A stretch of DNA of 11,782 bases from Desulfobacterales bacterium (GTDB lineage Bacteria; Desulfobacterota; DSM-4660; Desulfatiglandales; B25-G16): positions 1-11,782 of the forward strand of contig DAOVGH010000044.1 in NCBI GenBank assembly GCA_030672485.1, in the 5' to 3' direction. Shown here piece by piece: positions 1 to 6,394 of this stretch. Below the pieces are notes generated by a model. It worked only from the letters and a program-made list of their open reading frames with translations. It did no database searches and was not told where the DNA came from. The first letter of the stretch is position 1, and every line of letters begins with the position of its first letter. Both the position numbers and the translations under genes were made by a program.

Positions 1-253
1 GTTTTCTTTTTTCCTGCCGGCCCACTACAATAATCTGAAAAAGATTGACTTCATCACTATTCCAAAGCTCATCATCCACGGTAAAGAGGATGAAATTATC
101 TCCTTCTCTATGGGAGAGAAACTTTTCAATGCCGCAAAGGCACCCAAGTATTTCTTCCCGGTAGAGAATGCAGGTCACAATGATACCTTTATTGTCGGAG
201 GGAGGGAGTACTTCGAGACCATAGCAGCATTCGCATATCACTCAAAAATCTGA
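1..253 (+). CDS. alpha/beta hydrolase, C-terminal fragment (5' end outside window)
   Basis: This is an open frame from base 2 to a TGA at 251-253, giving 83 residues of a protein that begins before the window. It contains IPKLIIHGKEDEII, the strand and loop that carry the catalytic Asp (or Glu) of the alpha/beta hydrolase fold. About 35 residues later comes ENAGHND, which carries the catalytic His, with the spacing and order usual for the end of the BEM46/ABHD13-like or serine aminopeptidase S33 hydrolases. The nucleophile Ser lies outside the window, so the substrate cannot be guessed. It converges on the AMIN-SPOR gene with only 19 nt between the stop codons and no obvious terminator hairpin. 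Fold assignment is confident; exact subfamily is not. Confidence 0.8.
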   Translation, partial: FSFFLPAHYNNLKKIDFITIPKLIIHGKEDEIISFSMGEKLFNAAKAPKYFFPVENAGHNDTFIVGGREYFETIAAFAYHSKI

Positions 254-272
254 GAGTTAAGGAGCGGGAGTA

Positions 273-1553
273 CTAGCCGGTCTTAAATGGCTTGAAGTAT
301 GAGATGAGCCCTTTTCCCTTTAATTCTGACCCTATTCTTCGTGCTGTTTGTTCATCATCAAATATCCCTATGTAAACCCGAAGCCATGACCCCCCCAGGA
401 CTTCTTCTGCTGCCATAAAGGTCTTGTATCCATATTTGTTCAGTCTTTGAACTTCCTTTTCTGCATTAATTTTCTGTTTGAACGAGCTGATGTGCAATAT
501 AATTTTTCCAGGAGGGGCTGAGGCCAAGGGGTTTTCCTGAGCCAACTCGGCAGGGGAGGGTGGTAAAGCCGATTGGACCTTACCAGCGGGCTTGGTTGTG
601 GAAGTATCCGACTTCTGCTTCAGGAAGACAATGAGGCGGTTGTCTTTCGGGACAATCTGGTAGGGAAGCCCGTCCGGCGAAACGAGGTCAAAGACGAGCC
701 GAACCTGATCTTCGTAAGAGGTGCCCAACCTGACACCTTTGACCAAGGGGTTGGAAAAGATCAATTTTTCCTTGCCCACAACGGATTGAACACCGAACAC
801 ATCCACGACCAGCCGTGCGGGATCGGAAAGGTGAAAGGCGGCATATTGAGCTAGCCTACCATCTCCAACAATATGCGCTTCGGTGCACTGGTCATACATC
901 TCCACCTCAACCGCAGTAATCTTACGGGCGTTAGTCAGAGCTGGTTTCTCTACATATGTGCCTGTGAGCTCTTCCGTCTTCTCAGGGGTACTCACCGCTG
1001 GAACCTGTCGGATTTTTTCTGTCTGCTTGACAATAGGAGATCCAGCCACAGATCCGAAGAATACGATGAGCTGATTATCTTTAGATAACACTACATAGGG
1101 GAGCTCTGCTATGGGGAACAGATTGAATACCACCCTGACCTTGTCTTTGTAAGAGGTGTGAAATTGGATATTTTTGACCAGCAAACTATCAAGGAGCAAA
1201 ATCTTTTGCCTCAAGGAGCACTGGACTCCAGGTAAATCGATCACAAGCCGATGTGGTCTTAATACACGAAACGCATCGTAATCTTTGAGGTTGCCATCTG
1301 CGACAATGTACACCTTAAGGCCCTGATCGTCTGTTTCCGGACGGACGGACATGATTTTTTTGGCTAAGCGAGGGTGGCTTGTAGTACTGTCCGCTTTGGT
1401 GGTTGCCGCATCTGCATGAGCGATAACAACACGAATGCATATAAGAGCCCATAAAGTCAGGGCCACACACAGTGATGCGCGTAAGATTCTTTCAGTGCAG
1501 CAATTCTTACGCAAAGCATTGACCGGTCTACTTGATAGTCTAAAAATCCTCAT
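273..1553 (-). CDS. exported AMIN-AMIN-SPOR domain protein
   Basis: This protein probably binds peptidoglycan in the periplasm. The frame stays open to a GTG at 1598 (441 residues). I prefer the ATG at 1553 because the GTG has no Shine-Dalgarno, while the ATG is preceded by purine-rich AAGGACC and AAAGGGG. In 441-residue numbering, a basic stretch and hydrophobic segment (about 37-64, ending AHADA) look like a signal peptide or anchor. Two homologous AMIN domains follow at about 81-182 and 226-327. They share the pattern VxGDG/VADG-L-xx-Y-x-AF, then LVxDxxGV, then TSYxDxVRxVF, then LPYxxxxKDNxLIVF. A Thr/Ser/Pro/Ala-rich linker leads to a SPOR domain at about 366-441. AMIN and SPOR domains both target septal peptidoglycan in characterised proteins. 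No amidase or secretin catalytic domain is present, so this is a binding or scaffold protein. It is the last gene of a three-gene minus-strand cluster. Confidence 0.85.
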   Translation of the reverse strand: MRIFRLSSRPVNALRKNCCTERILRASLCVALTLWALICIRVVIAHADAATTKADSTTSHPRLAKKIMSVRPETDDQGLKVYIVADGNLKDYDAFRVLRPHRLVIDLPGVQCSLRQKILLLDSLLVKNIQFHTSYKDKVRVVFNLFPIAELPYVVLSKDNQLIVFFGSVAGSPIVKQTEKIRQVPAVSTPEKTEELTGTYVEKPALTNARKITAVEVEMYDQCTEAHIVGDGRLAQYAAFHLSDPARLVVDVFGVQSVVGKEKLIFSNPLVKGVRLGTSYEDQVRLVFDLVSPDGLPYQIVPKDNRLIVFLKQKSDTSTTKPAGKVQSALPPSPAELAQENPLASAPPGKIILHISSFKQKINAEKEVQRLNKYGYKTFMAAEEVLGGSWLRVYIGIFDDEQTARRIGSELKGKGLISYFKPFKTG

Positions 1554-1613
1554 CCCCTTTGCCAAAGAGGTCCTTGTGTTGCAGCATGAATAGATCACTC
1601 AGCGACGATAACT

Positions 1614-1979
1614 CTATTTCTCCAGACCTCCTAGAAGACGCTCCCTCGCAAGATCAACCAAGGATTGTTTAATTCTTATTGGGACATTGGATTCTTTGCG
1701 TGTGTCGTCTTCATAGAGGGCGATAACGTTTTGATACATGTTCGTGGCCTTTTCCCTGTTTCCTTGCTTTTCGTGAATCAACCCCACATTGAACAAGGCG
1801 TAGGCATTATAGGGGTTTACAGTGAGGGCCTGTTCAAATAGGGATTTGGCCTTTTCATATTTTTTGTTAACCATGTAGTCATATCCATCATTGACTAATC
1901 TCATATCTTTTGGGACGGATTCATGTGCTTCAGATGGGGTTAAGAACATACTACAAAATTTTCTGGCGTTTTTACGCAT
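1614..1979 (-). CDS. small tetratricopeptide-repeat (TPR) protein
   Basis: The product has 121 residues. Residues about 28-90 form two TPR units (YMVNKKYEKAKSLFEQALTV, then PYNAYALFNVGLIHEKQGNR followed by EKATNMYQNVI), so it is a helical protein-interaction module without an enzyme active site. The ATG lies inside the end of the upstream lipoprotein gene: ATGCGTAA is both the start of this gene and the TAA stop of the other (8-nt overlap), which implies translational coupling. The stop is 15 nt before the GTG and about 60 nt before the preferred ATG of the AMIN-SPOR gene. Unlike its two neighbours it has no signal peptide or lipobox. The frame upstream of the ATG is open for only 16 codons and adds none. 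Either it is cytoplasmic or the true N-terminus has been altered. Partner and function are unknown. Confidence 0.75.
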   Translation of the reverse strand: MRKNARKFCSMFLTPSEAHESVPKDMRLVNDGYDYMVNKKYEKAKSLFEQALTVNPYNAYALFNVGLIHEKQGNREKATNMYQNVIALYEDDTRKESNVPIRIKQSLVDLARERLLGGLEK

Positions 1980-2481
1980 TAGTAGCGCTGGTGAGGGGGG
2001 ACTTCTTTCCTGCTGTAGAAAAAATTATGTAATCAGATGGGTAAACCGGCTTGCCAATCTCCACGACTTCCGCATACCAAACGGTCTCTCTCATTGGCAC
2101 GTCGATAACCTTTATTTGTTCATCCACCCTCGATTCCTGTAGTTCGCTACCGGAAATACAATAGCTAACCTTTCCTGTGACTATCAGCTCATAGTTCTTC
2201 CTCTCGGCAATTTCCATGATATTGTCCAACCGGATGTCATGGACGGCAAATTCCGAGGTCACGTTAGTGAAGCCTCTTTCCAGTAGCTCCCTGTAAAACA
2301 TAGCAGCTGCAACGTATCCGGATCGAGGCGCATATTCAGGGGACAAGAATCTAAAAACACAGATAGCCGTATCCCGGTACAAATCATCTGAAGGCCTCTT
2401 GTAGATGTGTTCCGGGAGTTGCACTGTGGAGCAAGCGCCAAAGCAGATCAGAACACCAACAAGAACAACAATGCTTCTCAT
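1972..2481 (-). CDS. small envelope lipoprotein of unknown function
   Basis: The product has 169 residues. The N-terminus is a short lipoprotein signal: MRS, a hydrophobic run IVVLVGVLICFG, then AC with Cys17 as the predicted lipidated residue (ICFGAC lipobox, slightly non-canonical). The mature part begins with a strand (TAICVFRFL) and a helix containing AAAMFYRELLERGFTNV. That layout resembles the N-terminal fold of CsgG, LpoB and TolB-N type lipoproteins (a strand, then a helix ending eLl.rGf..V). This is a resemblance only; I do not recognise the family. No Shine-Dalgarno is evident before the ATG. It is the first gene of the trio and lies about 80 nt downstream of the predicted start from the sigma-54 promoter at 2573-2588. 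With the AMIN-SPOR protein it suggests an envelope role. Confidence 0.7.
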   Translation of the reverse strand: MRSIVVLVGVLICFGACSTVQLPEHIYKRPSDDLYRDTAICVFRFLSPEYAPRSGYVAAAMFYRELLERGFTNVTSEFAVHDIRLDNIMEIAERKNYELIVTGKVSYCISGSELQESRVDEQIKVIDVPMRETVWYAEVVEIGKPVYPSDYIIFSTAGKKSPLTSATNA

Positions 2482-2572
2482 ATTACGCGAGCCGTTTAGT
2501 GTGGCTTATTTAAACACATAAGCAGCAGGAGTTATCCCTCACGCCTTACACCAAGCCACTAATTTATTAAAA

Positions 2573-2588
2573 AGCAAGCTACGTGCCA
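2573..2588 (-). promoter_or_regulatory. sigma-54 (RpoN) -24/-12 promoter for the lipoprotein-TPR-AMIN trio
   Basis: Read on the minus strand the site is TGGCACG-TAGC-TTGCT. This matches every core position of the sigma-54 consensus TGGCACG-N4-TTGCW, with GG and GC at the required -24/-12 spacing. The -12 C is base 2574, so transcription should start near 2562, giving a leader of about 80 nt before the ATG at 2481. It faces the correct way, lies in a true intergenic region, and is followed by a T-rich and A-rich stretch. Sigma-54 promoters need an enhancer-binding ATPase; none is encoded in the window. Confidence 0.8.
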
Positions 2589-2634
2589 CAAAAGAAGTTA
2601 TTTCTATTTAGTCGATATACCCATAATATCAATA

Positions 2635-2662
2635 TGTTATCACATACATCGTTGTAATGACA
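2635..2662. promoter_or_regulatory. candidate enhancer (activator) binding site upstream of the sigma-54 promoter
   Basis: TGTTATCAC and GTAATGACA are inverted copies matching at 7 of 9 positions, separated by 10 nt. The centre (about 2648) is about 87 nt upstream of the predicted sigma-54 start of transcription, within the usual range for bacterial enhancer-binding proteins. A second dyad, GTCATGAC at 2698-2705, preceded by T so that it also reads TGTCAT, lies at about -140 and shares the TGTCAT half-site. The dyads are seen in the sequence; the role is inference. Confidence 0.35.
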
Positions 2663-2806
2663 TACGCGCTCAGGGGCGAGTCGTCAAAAATTTGGCTGTC
2701 ATGACGGCGGTCAAGATACTTTCCAGGTGAGGATTGGACTTTTTCTTTTCAAAGGCCTTTGATATAGTGATGAAATGCATTTTGAAGAGAACTCTATGAG
2801 GTCGAA

Positions 2807-3730
2807 ATGTCGTTCAGTATGTCACCAAAGCTCGGATACTGGTTTGCCACAGTCGCCCTGTCCCTTTTTGTGCCTTTAGTGAGTTTTGCTTCCGATTATA
2901 CGCGTATCAGCACCCCCCATTTTTCCTTCTATTTTCATGCCCGGGATGAAAAGTTGATGAGATCCTTCGTTGATCAGGCTGAGGGACTAAGAAGGGAGGT
3001 TATAGGCGCCCTGGGTATTGACTTTGGCGAGAGGACTAAGGTCTATCTCGCCCCCTCGTTGCGGAAGTTTCAAGAAATCCAACCAGCAGGAGAGGTCCCG
3101 TCCTGGTCGGTAGCGGTAGCTTACCCCAGCTTAAATCTGATAATCATAAAATCCCCCAGGGCTACTAAAAGGGGACATATCGATTTGAGAAAGATCTTCA
3201 AACACGAATTCAGCCATGTCGCCCTCGGTAGAGTCTTTAAGGACAGGGAAAAGATCCCCCGGTGGTTGGATGAGGGATTGGCTATGTACGTATCCAGGGA
3301 ATGGAACCTCTCCAGGGTTTCTGCCATGACGCGGGCGGTTCTCACGGATTCTCTTATTCCTCTTTCGGAGTTGACCCGTTGCTTTCCCCAGGAGGCGGAT
3401 AGGGCAGAGCTGGCCTACTCGGAAAGCTTTTACCTTATTTCCTTTTTGATAAGCCGATACGGTAAAGAGCGTTTTCATCGATTTATCAAGGTATATACTG
3501 AAGGCAAAGGATTGAAGGAGGTCCTGATGGAGGTCTACAGTATGAAATGGGAAGAGCTGGAGGAAGAGTGGAGGAATCATCTCAAGCGGAGGTTCAGCCG
3601 GATCCCTATAATTACCAGCACAACAACCCTATGGTTTTTGGTCACCATCGCCTTTATGCTTGCTTATTTGAGAAGGAGGAAAGCGCGAAGGTTGAAATTG
3701 GAGGAATTGGACAGGGAGAATGGGTTTTGA
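2807..3730 (+). CDS. membrane-anchored zinc peptidase, peptidase-MA (gluzincin) type
   Basis: The product has 307 residues. An N-terminal hydrophobic segment (about 9-28, ending SFASD) is a likely signal peptide. A catalytic domain follows, with the zinc motif HEFSH (133-137, HExxH with Glu134 as general base) and WLDEGLA (153-159), whose Glu156 is the expected third zinc ligand of gluzincins. Near the C-terminus, residues about 272-288 form a transmembrane helix, followed by a strongly basic tail (RRRKARRLK), so the peptidase domain should face the periplasm with the tail in the cytoplasm. The ATG is supported by GAGG at 2798-2801, 5 nt upstream. Family members with this layout are widespread but mostly uncharacterised; the substrate is unknown. 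It is divergent from the lipoprotein trio and ends 2 nt before the recR stop codon on the other strand. Confidence 0.85.
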   Translation: MSFSMSPKLGYWFATVALSLFVPLVSFASDYTRISTPHFSFYFHARDEKLMRSFVDQAEGLRREVIGALGIDFGERTKVYLAPSLRKFQEIQPAGEVPSWSVAVAYPSLNLIIIKSPRATKRGHIDLRKIFKHEFSHVALGRVFKDREKIPRWLDEGLAMYVSREWNLSRVSAMTRAVLTDSLIPLSELTRCFPQEADRAELAYSESFYLISFLISRYGKERFHRFIKVYTEGKGLKEVLMEVYSMKWEELEEEWRNHLKRRFSRIPIITSTTTLWFLVTIAFMLAYLRRRKARRLKLEELDRENGF

Positions 3731-3732
3731 GA

Positions 3733-4338
3733 TCATGAGGCGCACGGGGATCGATATTCCAGGGACCTTTTCACGGTCATGCTGTCTATATATTTGAGGT
3801 CACCACCGAGGGGAATACCTAAAGCGATTCTCGTAGCAACCACACCCTTTCCCTTCAGGAGGTCTGTCAGATAGGAAACGGTAGCTTCCCCTTCCACGGT
3901 TGGATTGATAGCCAGTATAACCTCCTTTATGCTTTCCTTTCTCAGGCGTGACATGAGCTCGGATATACGTAGATCCTCTATTCCGATACCATCGAGGGGG
4001 GAAAGGGCCCCCTGGAGGATATGATATCTACCTTTAAAGGCCCCTGATTTTTCAATGGCCAGCTGGTCTCCAGGCCCTTCAACAACGCAAAGAATGCCAT
4101 TTGCCCTCCTTTGATCGCCACAGATCGGGCAGGGATCCTTATCGGTAAAATTAAAGCAGACAGAACAAAATCTGATCTTTTCTTTTACCTCTAAGAGGCT
4201 CTGTGCCAGGCCTTCAGCGAGCTCCTTTGGAGCCCTCAAGACATAAAGGGCTAATCTCTCCGCTGATTTCCTTCCAATGCCGGGAAGTTTGCTGAATTGC
4301 TCAATTAATGTTCCCAGTGATGGCGGATAAATCCCCAT
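3733..4338 (-). CDS. recR: recombination mediator protein RecR
   Basis: RecR (201 residues, normal length) acts with RecF and RecO to load RecA on gapped, SSB-coated DNA. The N-terminal helix-hairpin-helix is seen in KLPGIGRKSAERLALYVL (about 17-34). The four-Cys zinc finger is complete (Cys58, Cys61, Cys70, Cys73). The Toprim domain begins at about 81 with ILCVVEGPGDQLAIEKSG. The late motifs INPTVEGEAT (144-153) and GIPLGGDLKYID (174-185) are intact. A GGAGG lies only 2 nt before the ATG, closer than usual, but the N-terminus matches the family, so this start is kept. It follows ybaB by 51 nt in the common ybaB-recR order. Its stop lies 2 nt from that of the convergent peptidase gene. Confidence 0.97.
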   Translation of the reverse strand: MGIYPPSLGTLIEQFSKLPGIGRKSAERLALYVLRAPKELAEGLAQSLLEVKEKIRFCSVCFNFTDKDPCPICGDQRRANGILCVVEGPGDQLAIEKSGAFKGRYHILQGALSPLDGIGIEDLRISELMSRLRKESIKEVILAINPTVEGEATVSYLTDLLKGKGVVATRIALGIPLGGDLKYIDSMTVKRSLEYRSPCAS

Positions 4339-4368
4339 AACCTCCGATCAAGTTAACAGTGTAAAGGG

Positions 4369-4394
4369 TGTAAATGCAATAGACACCATTTACA
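4369..4394. repeat. inverted repeat between ybaB and recR
   Basis: TGTAAATG (4369-4376) and CATTTACA (4387-4394) are perfect 8-nt inverted copies with a 10-nt loop. The right arm overlaps the ybaB TAA stop codon (4390-4392). In mRNA this is an AT-rich hairpin without a U-tract, so it is a poor terminator. It could mark mRNA processing or simply be chance. Confidence 0.4.
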
Positions 4395-4710
4395 TCAAGC
4401 CTGGTATCTTTATTCCTCCGGTCAATTTGGTCATCTCCTCACTGACCATTTGCCTTGCCTGATATAGGGCATCGTTAACCGCTGCTAAGACAAGATCTTC
4501 TAACATCTCGACATCATTTGCATCTATTACCTCGGGATCAATCTTTATGGAAACGATCTCCTGTTTCCCATTTGCCACAACCGTAACCATTCCACCCCCG
4601 GCCGATGTCTCAACTGTTTTTCCGCCCAACTCCTCCTGTACCTTTGCCATCTTTTCCTGAAGCTGTTGGGCCTTTTTCATGAGATTCCCCATATTAGGTA
4701 GACCTTTCAT
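4390..4710 (-). CDS. ybaB: YbaB/EbfC family nucleoid-associated protein
   Basis: This is a small DNA-binding protein that dimerises into a tweezer-like structure and coats DNA in characterised homologues. The product has 106 residues from the ATG at 4710. A TTG one codon upstream (4713) is in frame, but the ATG has the better codon, with GGAGG 8 nt before it. Family features are seen in order: GNLMKKAQQLQEKMAKVQEE (N-terminal helix), then the VETSAGGGMVTV strand and turn, then IDPEVID with the C-terminal helices, ending GGIKIPGLM. It precedes recR as in many bacteria. The usual upstream partner dnaX is missing; lptM and repeat DNA take that place, so ybaB-recR is read from the arginine operon, or from a promoter in the 4711-4837 gap that I cannot identify. 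Confidence 0.95.
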   Translation of the reverse strand: MKGLPNMGNLMKKAQQLQEKMAKVQEELGGKTVETSAGGGMVTVVANGKQEIVSIKIDPEVIDANDVEMLEDLVLAAVNDALYQARQMVSEEMTKLTGGIKIPGLM

Positions 4711-4739
4711 CAATTTGACCTCCTTTTATAACAGGGCTT

Positions 4740-4766
4740 ATTGTGTTTCTTGTGTTCGTTGCGTTC
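4740..4766 (-). repeat. 9-nt period repeat, three units, in the ybaB leader
   Basis: On the minus strand this reads GAACGCAAC, GAACACAAG, AAACACAAT: three contiguous 9-mers fitting RAACNCAAN. It ends 30 nt before the ybaB start, just upstream of the Shine-Dalgarno. A 14-nt stretch, AACACAAGAAACAC in this orientation, recurs exactly in the argG leader. No opposite arm is visible nearby. The sequence is C- and A-rich with no G-C pairing partner, so as RNA it would be largely unstructured. Confidence 0.65.
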
Positions 4767-4794
4767 ACTGCATAGTATTTAACATTCACGTGGA

Positions 4795-4862
4795 TGGAGT
4801 ATTGGAGCCATGCATACGATAAGAATATCAAGATTCTCTAAGATACATTACTCCAAGTTCCA
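4795..4862. repeat. 8-nt period inverted repeat overlapping the lptM 3' end
   Basis: The left arm carries TGGAGTAT and TGGAGCCA (4795-4810). The right arm, read in reverse, carries TGGAACT and TGGAGTAATG (4862-4846). Aligned as a hairpin the arms match at about 13 positions with one bulge. A second stem, AGAAT (4822-4826) with ATTCT (4833-4837), shares the same centre near 4829, so the element is a concentric imperfect palindrome. It spans the lptM stop codon (4838-4840). It looks like a shorter or decayed relative of the element at 9022-9118. Confidence 0.6.
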
Positions 4863-5017
4863 AGTATATGGCACCTTGAGGACAGGACTCTCTGTTCTAT
4901 CCCGATTAGGGAAGAGGGTTTTTCGGGTAGAGAAGGTGGTCCTTTTTTACCGCAACCTACCAATACGATGAGAACTGGTATGAGAAAAAGAAGCCTCATC
5001 AGATCTTTTGCTTTCAT
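4838..5017 (-). CDS. lptM: LptM-family small lipoprotein (YifL-like)
   Basis: This small gene has 59 residues. The N-terminus MKAKDLMRLLFLIPVLIV is a lipoprotein signal, followed by the lipobox LVGC with Cys22 as the lipidated residue. Immediately after comes GKKGPPSLPEKP, the hallmark C-G-x-K-G-P-x-x-x-P sequence of LptM. In E. coli LptM helps the LptDE lipopolysaccharide translocon mature in the outer membrane; the same role here is inference. The start overlaps the argH stop as ATGA, with AAGGAAGAG about 9 nt upstream, and argH-lptM adjacency is common in Proteobacteria-like diderms. The C-terminal part (from about residue 36, ending ILGTWSNVS) does not resemble the family. Its last codons are read from the right arm of the 8-nt repeat element, which may have replaced the original end. 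Confidence 0.88.
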   Translation of the reverse strand: MKAKDLMRLLFLIPVLIVLVGCGKKGPPSLPEKPSSLIGIEQRVLSSRCHILGTWSNVS

Positions 5018-6393
5018 GATCTTAGCTCTTCCTTTGCCTTACTCAACGCCTTTTTAACCATCTCAGGCCCGGTTCCACCCTCAATGTTTCTGCGCTCGAT
5101 ACATGACATAGGATCCAGCCATCCGTAGACATCACCCTCAATAAGGGTGCTGAAGCGTATCATTTCACTTAGATCCAACTGATGTAATTCCTTTTTTTTC
5201 TTTTTTGCCGATAGGATCATATCACCTACAAGGTGATGGGCCTTCCTGAATGTCATCCCCTTGCTAACCAGATAATCTGCCAGGTCAGTTGCAACCAGAT
5301 AACCCTTCTCAGTTGCTTCAATTAGTCTCTCTCTTTTAAAATCTATCTCCTCTAGGAGCCTGGAAAATATTGTGACTGATTTTTCCACTGTATCAACAGT
5401 ATCAAATAGGGGTTCCTTGTCTTCCTGCATGTCCTTGTTATAGGTCAGGGGAAGGCCTTTCATTGTTGTTAGAAGTGAGATCAAATTACCGTATACCCTT
5501 CCCGTTTTCCCCCTGATGAGCTCAGGTATGTCAGGATTTTTCTTCTGTGGCATTATACTGCTACCAGTAGCAAATGCGTCTGAGATCTCTATAAAGCCAA
5601 ATTCCTGTGTTGACCAGATAATCAATTCTTCGCAAAGACGAGAAAGGTGCATCATTAATAGGGCAGAGGCAAAGATAAACTCCAATACATAATCCCTGTC
5701 AGATACCGCATCCATGCTGTTGGCAGTAAGGTTTTCCAGTTTTAACTCCCTGGACAAAAATTCCCTATCGATATTAAAGGTGGTTCCGGCCAATGCTGCG
5801 CTACCCAGGGGAAGGACGTTTGTCCTTCTCAAGGCTTCCTCATACCTTTCCGTATCTCTCTTCAGCATCTCGTAGTAGGCCAGTAGATGGTGTGCTAAAA
5901 GCACAGGCTGGGCCCGCTGGAGATGAGTGTAGCCTGGCATAATCAGGTCCTGATTCTTTTCAGCCAGCCCAATCAAGGATAACTGAAAGTCCCTTATCAG
6001 GTTGATGATTTTGATAGCTGAATTCTTTACATATAACCTTGTATCAAGGGCTATCTGATCGTTTCTGCTTCTTCCAGCATGGATAGTCTCACCTAAGGGG
6101 CCAATCTTTTCTATCAAGGCCTTTTCGATATGGGTGTGGATATCTTCAAGGGTCTCATCAAAGGCGAAATCGCCTCCTTCTATTTCACCACAGATATCTT
6201 TTAAGGCATTAAGGATGGTTGCAGCGTCACCCTCACTGATTATACCCTGTTTTGCAAGTCCCCTGCAGTATGCCATGTTCCCTTCAATATCCTCTTTATA
6301 TAGCCTTTTATCAAAATGTATGGAGGCATTAAAATTATCCACGATCTTATCTGTTCCGGATTTGAAGCGGCCTCCCCAGAGCTTGCCCACCAT
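5014..6393 (-). CDS. argH: argininosuccinate lyase
   Basis: ArgH cleaves argininosuccinate to arginine and fumarate, the last step of arginine synthesis, in the cytoplasm as a homotetramer. The product has 459 residues, the usual length. It begins with KLWGGRF, contains HAGRSRNDQ (106-113), and has TH157LQRAQP with the catalytic His. The fumarase/aspartase-superfamily signature GSSIMPQKKNPD (277-288) includes the catalytic Ser of the mobile loop. The lysine-rich stretch AKKKKKELH (396-404) corresponds to a homopolymer of T on the plus strand but does not break the frame. The ATG lies 1 nt after the argG stop, with GAGGAAAG inside the argG end as ribosome binding site, so the two are translationally coupled. 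Its stop overlaps lptM. Confidence 0.98.
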   Translation of the reverse strand: MVGKLWGGRFKSGTDKIVDNFNASIHFDKRLYKEDIEGNMAYCRGLAKQGIISEGDAATILNALKDICGEIEGGDFAFDETLEDIHTHIEKALIEKIGPLGETIHAGRSRNDQIALDTRLYVKNSAIKIINLIRDFQLSLIGLAEKNQDLIMPGYTHLQRAQPVLLAHHLLAYYEMLKRDTERYEEALRRTNVLPLGSAALAGTTFNIDREFLSRELKLENLTANSMDAVSDRDYVLEFIFASALLMMHLSRLCEELIIWSTQEFGFIEISDAFATGSSIMPQKKNPDIPELIRGKTGRVYGNLISLLTTMKGLPLTYNKDMQEDKEPLFDTVDTVEKSVTIFSRLLEEIDFKRERLIEATEKGYLVATDLADYLVSKGMTFRKAHHLVGDMILSAKKKKKELHQLDLSEMIRFSTLIEGDVYGWLDPMSCIERRNIEGGTGPEMVKKALSKAKEELRS

Positions 6394-6394
6394 T

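Larger units (their letters stand above)
2482..2806. other. divergent intergenic region between the lipoprotein trio and the zinc peptidase
   Basis: This is 325 nt without a credible gene, AT-rich in the middle (about 2560-2645). It holds the minus-strand sigma-54 promoter (2573-2588), an imperfect inverted repeat at 2635-2662, and an exact 8-nt palindrome GTCATGAC at 2698-2705. For the plus-strand peptidase gene no convincing sigma-70 promoter was found. TTGGAC (2734-2739) and TATAGT (2763-2768) are present but 23 nt apart, which is too far for a standard promoter. Confidence 0.6.

Noticed and set aside
573..854. Plus-strand open frames lying inside the AMIN-SPOR, argG, argH, argB, argD and hslU genes
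   Set aside because: They are antisense shadows of well-supported genes, with no recognisable protein features of their own.
1614..2481. Lipoprotein and TPR pair as the CsgG/DUF4810/DUF799 lipoprotein trio known from other Proteobacteria
   Set aside because: The TPR protein lacks the expected sequence pattern, and no CsgG or DUF799 protein is next to it.
2734..2768. TTGGAC and TATAGT as a sigma-70 promoter for the zinc peptidase gene
   Set aside because: The spacing is 23 nt, well beyond the 16-18 nt norm, and no better-spaced pair was found.
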